From positions 35,748,452-35,812,451 of the forward strand of contig NC_031776.1 of assembly GCF_001522545.3 (NCBI RefSeq): a stretch of DNA of 64,000 bases, written 5' to 3'. Of this stretch, positions 1-10,073 are shown one piece after another. Source of the DNA: Parus major. Lineage: Eukaryota > Chordata > Aves > Passeriformes > Paridae. A model generated the notes under the pieces. It searched no databases. It was not told where the DNA came from and saw only the letters and a program-made list of their open reading frames with translations. How positions within the stretch are numbered: the stretch's first letter is position 1; every line of letters begins with the position of its first letter. The translations under genes and the position numbers were made by a program.

Positions 1-1962
1 GATTGTGAATTTTAACCTAAATGTCAGTTTGAGCTGGGAAAGGAACAATGCACTTTTCATTCCATATTTTCTCTTCACAAATCCTTCACTCCAGCGATAT
101 TTCCCAGGTTTATCGTGTTCATCAGGGATTATTTTCTTTCTGAAGTCACAGTTTGGTGTAGTCAGACACCTCCAGTCTCACAGCCCTTTCCATCACACCT
201 CCCATGCCAACATCATCCCCCGAGCGAAATGATGTTGTGCTTTACAAGATCTCAGATAAAGAACTCCGCAATTTCTTGTAATTTAGGCCAAATTTCATTC
301 CAAGTGGGGCTGTGGGTGCGGCTGAAGGAAATGTGTGGTGTTTCAAAATCCGGTTGATGAGTTCAGTTTGATTCTGGCGCTGTTACTCCTTGCAGCTGTC
401 TGTCAGCATAGTGTAAGATCCATTTTTCTGTTGTGCTAATAATAACACACTGTGAGGCAAAAAGTTAAAAAAATAGAGACTTAACTCAGCAGGAAAGAGA
501 AGATAAAGCTTCCACAGCAAAGAGTTTGAAATTTGTAAATCTGCAGTAATTTTGGGGGGGGCAGGGTTTAATTTGTCAAAATGTTTACTTTCCCCCACCT
601 TTTTATTTTAAATGTATCTTTGTTTCCTAAAGAAAATTATGGGGTTTGTTTTAAAATTTGTTCTGTCCACTTCTTCGCTGGCTGGGTTTTGCAGGAATGT
701 CTCCAGAGGAGAGCAGGAGAATGGGGGATCCAGGGAGCTCTTTCTGCCCTTTTAGCCAAGTTGAATTTCCTTTTTGTGGCCTTTGGGATGTGTGGTGCTG
801 TCAGGTGTTGGGTTTTAGCTTTTCAGCACAGAAAATACCTTTCTGCCTATGCCTGTGGAACTCTCATGTCCCCAAGTGCTATTTAACAAGCTAAACAGAA
901 GCATTTGCAATTATCTAATAGCACCTGAAAATTGCTTACTGAATGACAGCAGGAAGTTTCATTTGCATTCCATATCTGATGTTCAATCTGCTAATCCTCC
1001 ACTGAGCCTGCCAGGAAAAACAATGTCGACAGACTCGAATTTTATTAAAATCAGAAAGCAGGGATGCTGCTTCCTACTTTTGGATCACACCCTGCAAGGT
1101 TCCAGCCTTCTGGAATATTTGAATTAGTTCAGCCATTGTGTTCCTGGTTGTTTTCTTGAAACGGGTTTTAGTCACAGGTTTTTTAATAGCATCAGCCCTT
1201 CCCTTTTGGATTGTCTTCCCTCCCCCAGGAAAGTTGGAGCTCCCTGTTTGCTCTTGTTTATATAAGTTAATCTTCCATGTTGTGACAGTTTTCCCCCTTC
1301 ATTAATGAGAGCTCCTAATTGGGCCTAATGAAACATTTACTCAGCTGCTAGATAATATTATCTGTGAGCACAACAGAGATAAGGCACTGTGAAGAAAATA
1401 AGCTTTTGAAAAGATTCTGGGTGAGATATGAAAGCCATTTTTGGGCCAATATTTTCTTATTTGATTTGAGAACGCCCTTGTGGTGCAGCTGTGTAACCAA
1501 GCCCATGGCAAACAACATCCATTATTTATTGGCCTGCTTGGCAAACAAGGACACCTTTGACGACTTCAGATTGGGAGGTCGATTTACTGAGCCTTCCCTC
1601 CAGCCAGAGAGCCTCTTTTTGTATTTATAGTCCCTAAAATTTTCCATCTGGCACGAGGAAAAGCGATAGGAACCTGGGGGAGGGGAGCAGGAGAGAGCCT
1701 GGGTCTGTAGCAAACTGGCACAAGTGGAATTGTGCCTTTTATTTGCTGTCCAGGTGCTTCAGATCCAGTTACAGCCCCTTAAAGACAGAGTTTCCTTCAG
1801 CCAGCAGCAAATACAGGACAAGGAGAGAAGTCTTGGAAATGTTGGAATGATTCATTTCCCTCCCTTCCCGCAGAGTAAAATGGAAATAATTTTAAAATGC
1901 TTGAAATACACTGAGTTTTTGTGAAATTCTCAATCAAAAATGGGTTGCTTGAGGTGTTCCAA

Positions 1963-2088
1963 GGATTTAAGTGTCCCAGGCCAGGTTGGAAGGGCTTGGA
2001 GCAAGCTGAAGGTGTGGAAGTGGAAGGGAGGTGGAACTGGATGAGCTTTAAAGTCCCTTCCAACCCAAACCATCCTGGAATTCCAGGA
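1963..2088 (+). mobile_element. CR1 LINE 3' tail fragment
   Basis: A 'gtgtcccaggccaggttgg' start, then 'ggagcaagctg', then 'gagctttaaagtcccttcc' and 'aacccaaaccatcctgg'. This is the usual end of avian CR1 copies in sense orientation. It is 5'-truncated with no reverse transcriptase left. The family call rests on the repeated appearance of this tail across the window and on known CR1 3' ends. Confidence 0.8.
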
Positions 2089-2778
2089 TGAACACAGTTA
2101 TTTGCAAAGGATCCAGGAAGGACTTGAGGCACAAAAAGGACTCTTCTCATCTTGTTACCAACACCACTCAGGCAGTGTGGATTAAGGAACCCTCTTGGAG
2201 TCAGGAAAATGGGATTCCTGATGGCGCAGGGGCACAAGGATGAGGTCATTGGGATCAGGAATGTGTGGCTCTGGGAATTGCGGCCTACTTGGAATTCCAG
2301 GAGTTGGATGGGCTCCACACATTGGGGGGCACCTGTTTGTTCATCAGCCTCTCACTGGGAGGCTGCAGCTTTGTTTTGCTCTCTCAGGTTCCCTTGCTGC
2401 TGATTTCTGCTTCAATTTTGGGCAGAACTCGTGTGGAAAAGTCGGGATATCTCTGGAATGGGAATATTCAGCCGCGTGGTGCCACGCAGGTCATTCCCTC
2501 AGTAATGGTTTTCCTGGAGGAAACTCGTCCTCAGGGATGGACTGAGCCTCGTTCCTTCACTTTCTGTCTTTTATTTGTCTTTTATGGCACTGGAATATCT
2601 CCGGAAGGAGGGAATTTCAATTTCTTCAGTGCCACGGCGCTCCATAAGAGCCATATTGTGTAGTTCAAGTGCTTCTTCGGATATTTTGTTATAAAAACCC
2701 AATTTTTATCTTAATTTAATGCTAATTTGTTTCTTCAGAACAGAATTTTGACGATCTGTTGCTGTTTGCTCTCCACAG

Positions 2779-2851
2779 ATTCTTCTGCCTAATCCTTCTT
2801 TAGATCCTGGGCTGCAGCCAGAGGAAATCTGGACCATCCTACGGAGCAGAG
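2779..2851 (+). other. Possible non-coding (5' UTR) exon of LYPD6B
   Basis: A good acceptor (pyrimidine-rich tract ending ctccacag at 2778) and a plausible donor (cagag|gtaggc at 2852) bracket 73 nt. If joined to the exon at 4026 in the LYPD6B frame, it carries a TAA near its 5' end and no ATG after it, so it could only be 5' UTR. No transcript evidence is visible and chance splice-site pairs are common. Confidence 0.25.
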
Positions 2852-4025
2852 GTAGGCTGTGACTTCGGAATATCTCCTGAAATATATCCACAAAGCCAGG
2901 ATTTGATTAGCAGATCTTAAGTGCTTATTAATACTTTAATACATTAACACAGCGTGGTTAAATTCACAATAAAACTCACAATTCCCAAAATTCCGTTGTT
3001 CGCTTGGTTGGCAAAACCATCTACCAGAAAAGTTAAAAACCCAAACCAATCCCAAAAACCCTCGGAGAAGAGGGGAAATTCCTAGATTTCTCTGCTGAGC
3101 ACCATTGTCAGCCTGGCCAGGGTGTGCCTGGAAATTTGGAGGGAATGCCTTTGGCTCTGGTTTGGCAGGAGCCTCCACTCCAGCTTGTTTGTCCTGCTGG
3201 GAATTTGCATGGGAGGAGTGAGGTTGTGATTTTTAATATCTGAACCAGGCTCCAGGGTCACTGGAATTTGCCACAGTTCCCCGTGTTTGTCTGGAGGTGT
3301 GGAAAATCTAAACACCAACCTAAGCAAAATGTTCAGTTCTTCTCTCTAAAGCCTTGGCAGAGCACCCAGGGGGCCCCCAAATAAACGTATTTTAAATGTA
3401 TTTTAAAATAAATGTATTTTTGGGTGATTGCATCTCATCCCTCTGAACTTTCCACCTTGCCCTTCTCCAAAACATCTGTGCCATCCCCAGGCATCTTCCA
3501 GAGCATTCCTTTGGGATGCACTTAAAAAGAAATAAATTGAATTCACACTTAAAATTTTTAATGCTGTGCCAGTACAAAGTGCACTTAAAATTCAGATGAA
3601 CGTAGCTTGTCTGAAGTTAAATTTATTTATCTCAGGTAAGGGATTGGTTGTTGGTGTTAAAACTGAGATTTCTCTGTGTTTTGCTTCCTTAATGCTGTTT
3701 ATTCCAGATTGTTTCAAGTTGGATCTATAGGACCTCAGTCCCCCTATTGATTTTTGGGAATCCTTTCAAGGAATTTTAAAGATTCCCATTACTTGGGTGA
3801 AGGAAATAAAGTGAATTTGAATTTTTCTTTGGCAGTTCAAGCCCTCTGTGAGGGATTCTGGCCAGCAGAAGGCACCACCAGCTCAGCTTTGTGCTGCTCC
3901 GCAGCTCGCCGGTGTTCCCGGCTGGATTTCCATGCTTCCAGCAGGATTTCACAGGAATCTTATCATCCTGCACCTCAGATCCTCACGATTCCCACTAAAT
4001 GATGTGTGTTCCCTCTCTTCCCCAG

Positions 4026-4180
4026 GCCTGAGGAGTCTGGATTTCCATGTGCAGTGACACCCAGGATGGGGCTGTTCCGGCACGCGTTGGCCGGAGCTGT
4101 TCTCCCGTTTCTGATCCTTTCAGGAAATTGGGTTTCAGCAGAGAACATCAACTTTCACAACGTCAGGCCTCCACTGGACC
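4026..4180 (+). CDS. LYPD6B: LYPD6B start-codon exon (coding part 4066-4180)
   Basis: The acceptor is ttccccag ending at 4025 and the donor is gtaagt at 4181. ATG at 4066 has A at -3 and G at +4 and opens directly into a signal peptide, so I chose it. The exon upstream of it (4027-4065) is open in the same frame with no earlier ATG, so an alternative upstream exon could extend the N terminus, as some mammalian LYPD6B isoforms do. The exon ends in phase 1 after the PPLD codons. Confidence 0.9.
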
Positions 4181-7100
4181 GTAAGTAGCGTTTTTATGGA
4201 ATTCTGGCCTTTTCTGTATGGAATTCTAGCTTGAAATTTTAATGATTTGCCCCGTCCTTCCAGCCCCCTGGGTTTGTCTCCACAGAAACTTTAAAATAAA
4301 TATTCTGCTCCTCAACAGCATTTTATCCTTAATATGTGACAAGTTGACTAAATGAAAATAAATCACCAGCATGGCCAAATTAAAGGGTGCACGAGGACTT
4401 TGGCATTTTAAGGGCTTTTCTTACATTTTTTTCTGTCTCCCTGCAGAGGAAATTATGCAGCGGTTTCCTTGTAAATAATCCAGAACAGGTGGTTTTGGGC
4501 TTTTATCTTGTTGGGGGTTTTGTAAGAGGAGGAATAGGTGTTGCTGTATACAATTAATTCAGTCTGAAGGTAATTAAAAACCTCGTGGGACCTGTGAAGC
4601 CAGTTGGCACTAATGGCATCTTTCTTCTTTATCTGGCATCTCCAGTGTTCCATCCCTTCATTTGCATAATCTGCATCATTAAACCAGCCAGGATATAATA
4701 GCTGGATGTATTTCTGCCCCTAATGAACCCTGCAGCTTCCAATAAGTCATTTAAATAATGGAAATAAGATTTTAAAGGATTCCTCTGGATCCTTTTGTTT
4801 AAAGGATCCAACTTCTCATTCCGAGTGGGAGATCAAACTCTGGAGCTGCTTTGGAAATGCAGTTTTTCCACCAAAGGAAAATGCAGATTTGTGTTTGCTG
4901 TTCAAACCTCCACGAGGAGGGAGATAAACTCTTCCCTCTTTCCTGCTTTTCCCACCACTACCTCTGTTATGGATTATGAGAGTGAAAACATGAGGATGTA
5001 TTTAAAGTTCAAGCCTAGAGAGGAAAAAAAAAGAAAAATCTTTCTGCAAAGCTTGTTTTATTTGTCTGACAGTGAAAAGATATAAATATATAGAATTTAT
5101 ATTTTAAATATTTTAAATTTTTAATTTTTTTTTTTAAATTTTATATACACATGCATGTACAAGCATAATATTAATTTTTTTTTTTCCTCAATACTTTCCA
5201 GCTGACTCTATTTTAATACTTTTTTAATACTTTCCAAGCCACTCCATTCCCAAACAGTTTCAAATGCTTTACCTGTGACAACGCGGTGGACAACTACAAC
5301 TGCAACAGATGGGCTGAAGATAGGTGGTGTCCTGAAAGTGAGTAAGGCTGGACTGAGGAGATCCTTGGTGATATTTAAACTTGTTTTTCCCTGACTCACC
5401 CCCTTGGAGAAGTCTGGCTGATTCATGGGATTAATGTGCCAGCATTAATCACTTCTGGTATTGGGAATGCTGAGCCAGATCATTTCTGCTGACGTGACAA
5501 TTTTGGCTATTCCAGAGTGAAAAATTATTTATCTCCATCTTTCTCTGTTTTATATAATATCTGACAATAAAATTTAATTTAATATTTAATTAATATTAAT
5601 TTAATTAAAATTAAAAATATTAAAAATTACCATACAACAGATTTTTTTTAATAATTCATCAATATTAATTACCTATACATGCTTCTCTGTGTATATATCT
5701 AATTACATGCTTCCCAAGAGTTAATTTTAATTTTGTTTAAAAAACCTGAAGAATTTTCTCTGTAGAAAATTCTTTCTCTTTATTCTCTTCAAAGCGTAAA
5801 TCAACAGTGTAAAAACTATTTATCTCCATCTCTCTCAGCTTCATATAATATAGAACAACAAAATCTTAATATACAGATTTCTGATTAATATCTCAATATT
5901 AATTAATTTTTATATTTTTAAAAAATTAATTTAATTTATTAATTAACTATATATATGTATATATCTAATATATATATGTGTATATATCTAATAAATATAT
6001 ATATATATATGTATGTGTATATATCTAATATGTATCTAATATATATCTAATAATGTGCTTCCCAGGAGTTAATTTAAAGATGTTTAAAAAACCTGAAGAA
6101 TTTCCTCCGTAGCTTTATTCCCTTCCCCTTGGATAACATCCCAAAATTTAATGGCTCTTAGTGAGCAGCAGGACCTGACTGATCACACCTGTGCTGAGGA
6201 GGGTGAAACACAGAAAAGAATGGAAATGTTTCCTCATTTTTCTTCCTGGGGACATTCACAGGAATGGTGGGAAAGGGGAAGAAGCAAAATAGAGGAATGA
6301 GGAAACAAATCTGAAACGTGCTGCCAAAAGGAGAAGTGAAAAGAAATGTGTAGATGATGGTGCTAATTAGTAATTTAAATAAAAACAGCCTTTCTGGAGG
6401 TTTGAAGGGTCAGCTAAGATTTCACACTAATTAATTTCTTGCTAAATGCTCTTTTAATCAAGTTGCAAATAGTTCCATAGAGCCATTTTCTGGGAGTATT
6501 TTCCTTAATTGCGTGTAGTTTTGAAACCTGTTCCGACGGTTTAATTTATGGAATAAACATCCCGGTTTTCCCTCTGCAGGCACTCGGTACTGCCTGACGG
6601 TTCATCTCTTCACAGCCCGCGGGGAGAGCACCTCAGTCACCAAGAAATGCGCCACCGGTGAGGAGTGTCACCTGGTGGGGTGCCACCGCCGCGGGGACGG
6701 CGGCCACACGGTGAGCGCCGCTCCTGCTGCTCCTGATCTACTCCTGTCCTACTCCTGTCCTACTCCTGCTCTGCTCCTGTCCTACTCCTGCTCTGCTCCT
6801 CCTCTGCTCCTGCTCTACTTCTGTCCTACTCCTGTCCGATTCCTGTCCTACTCCTGCTCTGCTCCTGTCCTACTCCTGTCCTACTCCTGTCCTACTCCTG
6901 CTCTGCTCCTGTCCTACTCCTGCTCTGCTCCTGTCCTACTCCTGCTCTGCTCCTCCTCTGCTCCTGCTCTACTCCTGTCCTACTCCCGCTCTACTCCTGT
7001 CCTACTCCTGTCCTGCTCCTGCTCTGCTCCTGCTCTACTTCTGTCCTACTCCTGTCCTACTCCTGCTCTGCTCCTGTCCTACTCCTGCTCTGCTCCTGTC

Positions 7101-8368
7101 CTACTCCTGTCCTACTCCTGCTCTGCTCCTGCTCTGCTCCTGTCCTACTCCTGCTCTGCTCCTGCTCTGCTCCTGCTCTGCTCCTGTCCTACTCCTGTCC
7201 TACTGCCCTGCTCCTGCTACTCCTGCTCTACTCCTGTCCTACTCCTGTCCTACTCCTGCCCTACTCCTGCTCTGCTCTTGCTTTGCTCCTGCTCTGCTCC
7301 TGCTCTGCTCCAGTTCTGTTATTTTTAACGTGAGCCATTTCAGACATCAAAAACAAAGCAGGCAAGGTCCATGTTAAATATCAGAGCATCTCTGTGTTTT
7401 CTGAGCAGATTCCTGTGATTCCAGCAGGTTTTGAGGGAATTAAACAACTCTGCATCCTGTCTCCTGCAGCATTTCCATAGAGTTATAAAATCCCAGCCTG
7501 GTTTGAGTTGGAAGGGACCTTAAAGCTGGTCTTGTTCCAACCCTTAACCATGGGCAGGGATTTTATCTTTAAAAAGTTGTTGTGCCTTTGGATTGGATAA
7601 AAATTGGCATTTTCTCCATTTATTCTCTTGGCTTTTCTAGCAAGGAGAATTGTGTTTGGATTCTCTCCTGGAAATCAGCTGTGGTGGTGCTTTGGTAGCC
7701 TTAGAAACTGAAACATGAAGTGGATTCAGCACGGGAAGCTGCACTGACCACAAAACCTTGAGGGGAAAACTGAGTGGGAACAAAAGTTTTTAGAATTTTC
7801 AGAATTTTTCAGCTTCAAAAAGCTGAAACCTGAAAGGTTCCAGAGCATATTTTTCGTTCAGGTGTTGGAAAGGGAAGCTGTGTTTTCTGCAGTGCCACTG
7901 GGGCTGTGTGACATCCCACCTCAGCTTGGGGACACACCACGGGATGAGCGACTCCAGGAAAGCTGCACTCCTGATTTGGAGAATTGATTCGTGGATATAT
8001 CAGATTTTAGGATGATTTTTAGCATTTCTGCTCCACCTGCTGCCCCAGGCTGGGCTGCTGATGGCTCTGTCCGGCTCAACACCGCGACGTTAAACGCGCG
8101 TTCCTCTCTCAAAACCTCTCTGAATGAATCCCCACTGAATTAATCACCCTGAATTAACGCCCCTGAGTTAATCACCCTTTTTTCCCGCCAGGAATGCGTT
8201 TCCTGCTGTGAAGGAATGATCTGCAACGTGGAGATCCCCACCAACGCCACCAACGCGGTGTTTGCCGTGCTGCAGGCCCGCAGGACGGCCGGGGCCAGCC
8301 GGGACGTGCCCAGCGGGGCCCTGCTGGTGGCACTGGTGACACTGGTGGCACTGGTGGCCCTGTCCTGA
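4066..8368 (+). CDS. LYPD6B: LYPD6B, GPI-anchored Ly6/uPAR domain protein (four coding exons)
   Basis: Joining 4066-4180, 5239-5337, 6580-6710 and 8192-8368 gives 522 nt, a complete 173-residue protein close to the human length. Residues 1-25 form a signal peptide (hydrophobic core [10 protein letters not shown]). Residues about 46-127 form a Ly6/uPAR three-finger domain with 12 cysteines, including CFTC (48-51), YC (76), KKC (95), SCC (119-121) and the closing IC-N (126-127). N133-A-T is a possible N-glycosylation site. The tail 157-173 ([17 protein letters not shown]) is a strong GPI-attachment signal, with an omega site probably near S151-S156. The paralogue-specific stretch [12 protein letters not shown] (27-38) and the '[12 protein letters not shown]' lead-in identify LYPD6B rather than LYPD6. 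Family knowledge: LYPD6B is a membrane-tethered prototoxin-like modulator of neuronal nicotinic acetylcholine receptors. Introns are GT-AG with phases 1, 1, 0. No frameshift or stop was found. Confidence 0.95.
4181..5238 (+). other. LYPD6B: LYPD6B intron 1, including an enhancer-like block
   Basis: A 1,058-bp phase-1 intron, gtaagt to ccaag. Between about 4440 and 4790 the sequence is non-repetitive, rich in TAATTA-like and octamer motifs (ATTTGCAT at 4660-4667), and flanked by AT-rich sequence at 5085-5175. The regulatory role is inferred from motif content only. Confidence 0.6.
5239..5337 (+). CDS. LYPD6B: LYPD6B coding exon 2 (first half of Ly6 domain)
   Basis: 99 nt, phase 1 to phase 1, between acceptor tttccaag (5238) and donor gtgagt (5338). 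It encodes P39-E71, with the family hallmarks [16 protein letters not shown] and the fourth cysteine W-C-P. Length and phases equal those of LYPD6 exon 2 at 53799-53897. Confidence 0.95.
5560..6060. repeat. AT-rich low-complexity DNA with (TA)n in LYPD6B intron 2
   Basis: Long runs of A/T with imperfect (TA)n and 'tatatatctaatatata' repeats, densest at 5948-6047. The remainder of intron 2 (5338-6579) up to exon 3 is ordinary unique sequence in which I see no exon. Confidence 0.85.
6580..6710 (+). CDS. LYPD6B: LYPD6B coding exon 3 (middle finger of Ly6 domain)
   Basis: 131 nt, entering in phase 1 and leaving in phase 0. The acceptor is ccctctgcag (6579) and the donor is gtgagc (6711). It encodes S72-T115 with cysteines at 76, 95, 101 and 106. 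The middle-finger loop reads [12 protein letters not shown] (84-95). A CT-rich tandem array starts only about 9 nt downstream of the exon end. Confidence 0.95.
6720..7313. repeat. 11-bp CT-rich minisatellite at the start of LYPD6B intron 3
   Basis: About 54 alternating copies of 'ctcctgctctg' and 'ctcctgtccta'. The period of 11 gives an 11-residue repeat if read in any frame. The + strand is almost pure pyrimidine with scattered G and A. It lies immediately inside the splice donor of exon 3. Confidence 0.95.
7314..8191 (+). other. LYPD6B: Remainder of LYPD6B intron 3
   Basis: Unique moderate-GC sequence with one short antisense CR1 tail (7487-7561) before the acceptor cccgccag at 8191. No additional exon was seen. 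Confidence 0.7.
7487..7561 (-). mobile_element. CR1 LINE 3' tail fragment, antisense
   Basis: 'aaaatcccagcctggtttg' followed by 'agttggaagggacctta' and ending 'ccatgggcaggga'. This is the reverse complement of the CR1 tail seen elsewhere in the window, cut short. Confidence 0.7.
8192..8368 (+). CDS. LYPD6B: LYPD6B last coding exon (Cys-Cys finger and GPI signal)
   Basis: The exon starts in phase 0 at E116 and ends with TGA at 8366-8368 (59 codons). It encodes [12 protein letters not shown], the diagnostic end of the Ly6 domain, then N133-A-T and a hydrophobic tail [17 protein letters not shown]. The tail is itself an internal repeat of 'ctggtggcactggtg'. That looks like a small in-frame expansion that keeps the GPI signal hydrophobic. 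Confidence 0.95.
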   Translation, partial: ECVSCCEGMICNVEIPTNATNAVFAVLQARRTAGASRDVPSGALLVALVTLVALVALS

Positions 8369-9568
8369 CACAGCACCCTCAGAGCTGCTGGCACAGTCCC
8401 CCAGGCCAGGAACCTCCAGGATCTCCAAGGAGAAGTCACGGATGTTCCTTCATCGCAGCAAATTTAAGGAAAGGCACATCCTGAACTCCTTGGATATTTT
8501 AGTGGGAATCCTTCCCCATCAGTATTGAAAAGAATCCCCACAAAAACCCCCTGGTGGGTGGACTCGAGTTTTAATTCCCTTTTTTCTGAGAAAAAAAGCA
8601 CATTTTCTCGCTTTTTTGGGCAGAACCGTGACAATCAAAATCAAAAGGAGCTTTGGATGGATGATGTGGAAAGGTGGAAAATGGATTTAAAACTTTTTTG
8701 TTCATAAACAGAGCTGAGTTTCTTGGCTTATCAAGGTGTGTTTGAGCTTGCCTTGGTTTCATGGAGAACACCTGGTTTGCATAGAAAACAAATACGAGAT
8801 TGGGTTTTTTTCTGCTTGATCAGGGCTCTCATTTCCCCTGTCAATAACACCAAATTAAATCTTTCCTTTCTGTAAAATGTCTCATCCTCCCATTTTAAAG
8901 CTGTGGGAAATGTAGAATTCCTAAAAATCCTGTTGGAGCACCTAGAGCAGAGTTCCTGATCTTCCAGACCCAAGGGATTATTTCCTTGCAATTGAGTCTC
9001 ACCTCAGAACATCACAAAAATATCATTTTTGTGATTTTGGGATATCACAACTTCGAAATCACAGCTTCATTATCTTAAAAATTCCAAGTGGGCACTTGGA
9101 ATAAATAAGTGAACTTTTCTGTGTTCTCTCTTGATTTGCACAGGTTTTTCCCAGGAATATTATTGTCCTGATGGATGTTTTCAGGATTAAAATTGATTCA
9201 AAAAGGAGATTTGGAGCTGTTCACTGAAAAAAAATTTGAGTAATTGCATATTTAGCTTCTTTTACATCAATATTTTCTTAATTATTTACTGCTTTATGTC
9301 ACTAATTATATCTAGTTGTAAAAAAAAGATTTTGAAATCCTTCCAGGCTTGTTGACATTCCAAAATTTCCCCCACAATATTCTTGGAATGCAGAGAAGTG
9401 TCTGAGTTCAGTCTGTGGCTTCTGGGTGGGCGATTGTGGAGCTGCAAAGTTTGGATGGAAAAGCTTTTTCCTTATCAAAGGAAAACGGTTCTCGATGTCT
9501 GAGTCAAGGTTTTCCAAGATCTGGATTCTCCTGTGCCTCCAGCAGGGCTGGAATTCTGCTCTGGAGCC
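8369..9568 (+). other. LYPD6B: Probable LYPD6B 3' UTR
   Basis: Unique sequence after the stop codon with no continuing frame. The first AATAAA lies at 9100-9105 and later ones at 10646-10651 and 11710-11715, so the true cleavage site cannot be fixed from sequence. Confidence 0.5.
9100..9105 (+). promoter_or_regulatory. LYPD6B: Candidate polyadenylation signal for LYPD6B
   Basis: AATAAA about 730 nt after the stop, followed within about 40 nt by a T/GT-rich stretch (cttttctgtgttctctcttg). It is the first canonical hexamer downstream; later hexamers remain possible. Confidence 0.35.
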
Positions 9569-10073
9569 NNNNNNNNNNNNNNNNNNNNNNNNNNNNNNNN
9601 NNNNNNNNNNNNNNNNNNNNNNNNNNNNNNNNNNNNNNNNNNNNNNNNNNNNNNNNNNNNNNNNNNNNNNNNNNNNNNNNNNNNNNNNNNNNNNNNNNNN
9701 NNNNNNNNNNNNNNNNNNNNNNNNNNNNNNNNNNNNNNNNNNNNNNNNNNNNNNNNNNNNNNNNNNNNNNNNNNNNNNNNNNNNNNNNNNNNNNNNNNNN
9801 NNNNNNNNNNNNNNNNNNNNNNNNNNNNNNNNNNNNNNNNNNNNNNNNNNNNNNNNNNNNNNNNNNNNNNNNNNNNNNNNNNNNNNNNNNNNNNNNNNNN
9901 NNNNNNNNNNNNNNNNNNNNNNNNNNNNNNNNNNNNNNNNNNNNNNNNNNNNNNNNNNNNNNNNNNNNNNNNNNNNNNNNNNNNNNNNNNNNNNNNNNNN
10001 NNNNNNNNNNNNNNNNNNNNNNNNNNNNNNNNNNNNNNNNNNNNNNNNNNNNNNNNNNNNNNNNNNNNNNNNN
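9569..10073. other. Assembly gap (505 N)
   Basis: A run of N. The right flank begins 'cccaacccattccagg', which resembles the CR1 3' end, so the missing sequence may be a CR1 copy. Open frames spanning this gap are artefacts. Confidence 0.99.

Larger units (their letters stand above)
1..4025. other. Non-coding region 5' of the LYPD6B start-codon exon
   Basis: No convincing coding exon lies before the LYPD6B start-codon exon; open frames are short and show no recognisable domain. The stretch is mostly moderate-GC single-copy sequence with one CR1 tail (1963-2088) and one exon-like block (2779-2851). Because the exon beginning at 4026 has a good acceptor, this region is probably intron and/or upstream 5' UTR of LYPD6B. 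The block 1300-1580 is dense in E-box, GATA and AT-rich motifs and looks more regulatory than its surroundings. That is impression only, with no alignment behind it. Confidence 0.5.

Noticed and set aside
6720..7313. Cysteine-rich repeat that might suggest a keratin-associated-like or antifreeze-like protein
   Set aside because: It is an intronic 11-bp DNA repeat following a good splice donor. The LYPD6B frame continues correctly in exon 4.
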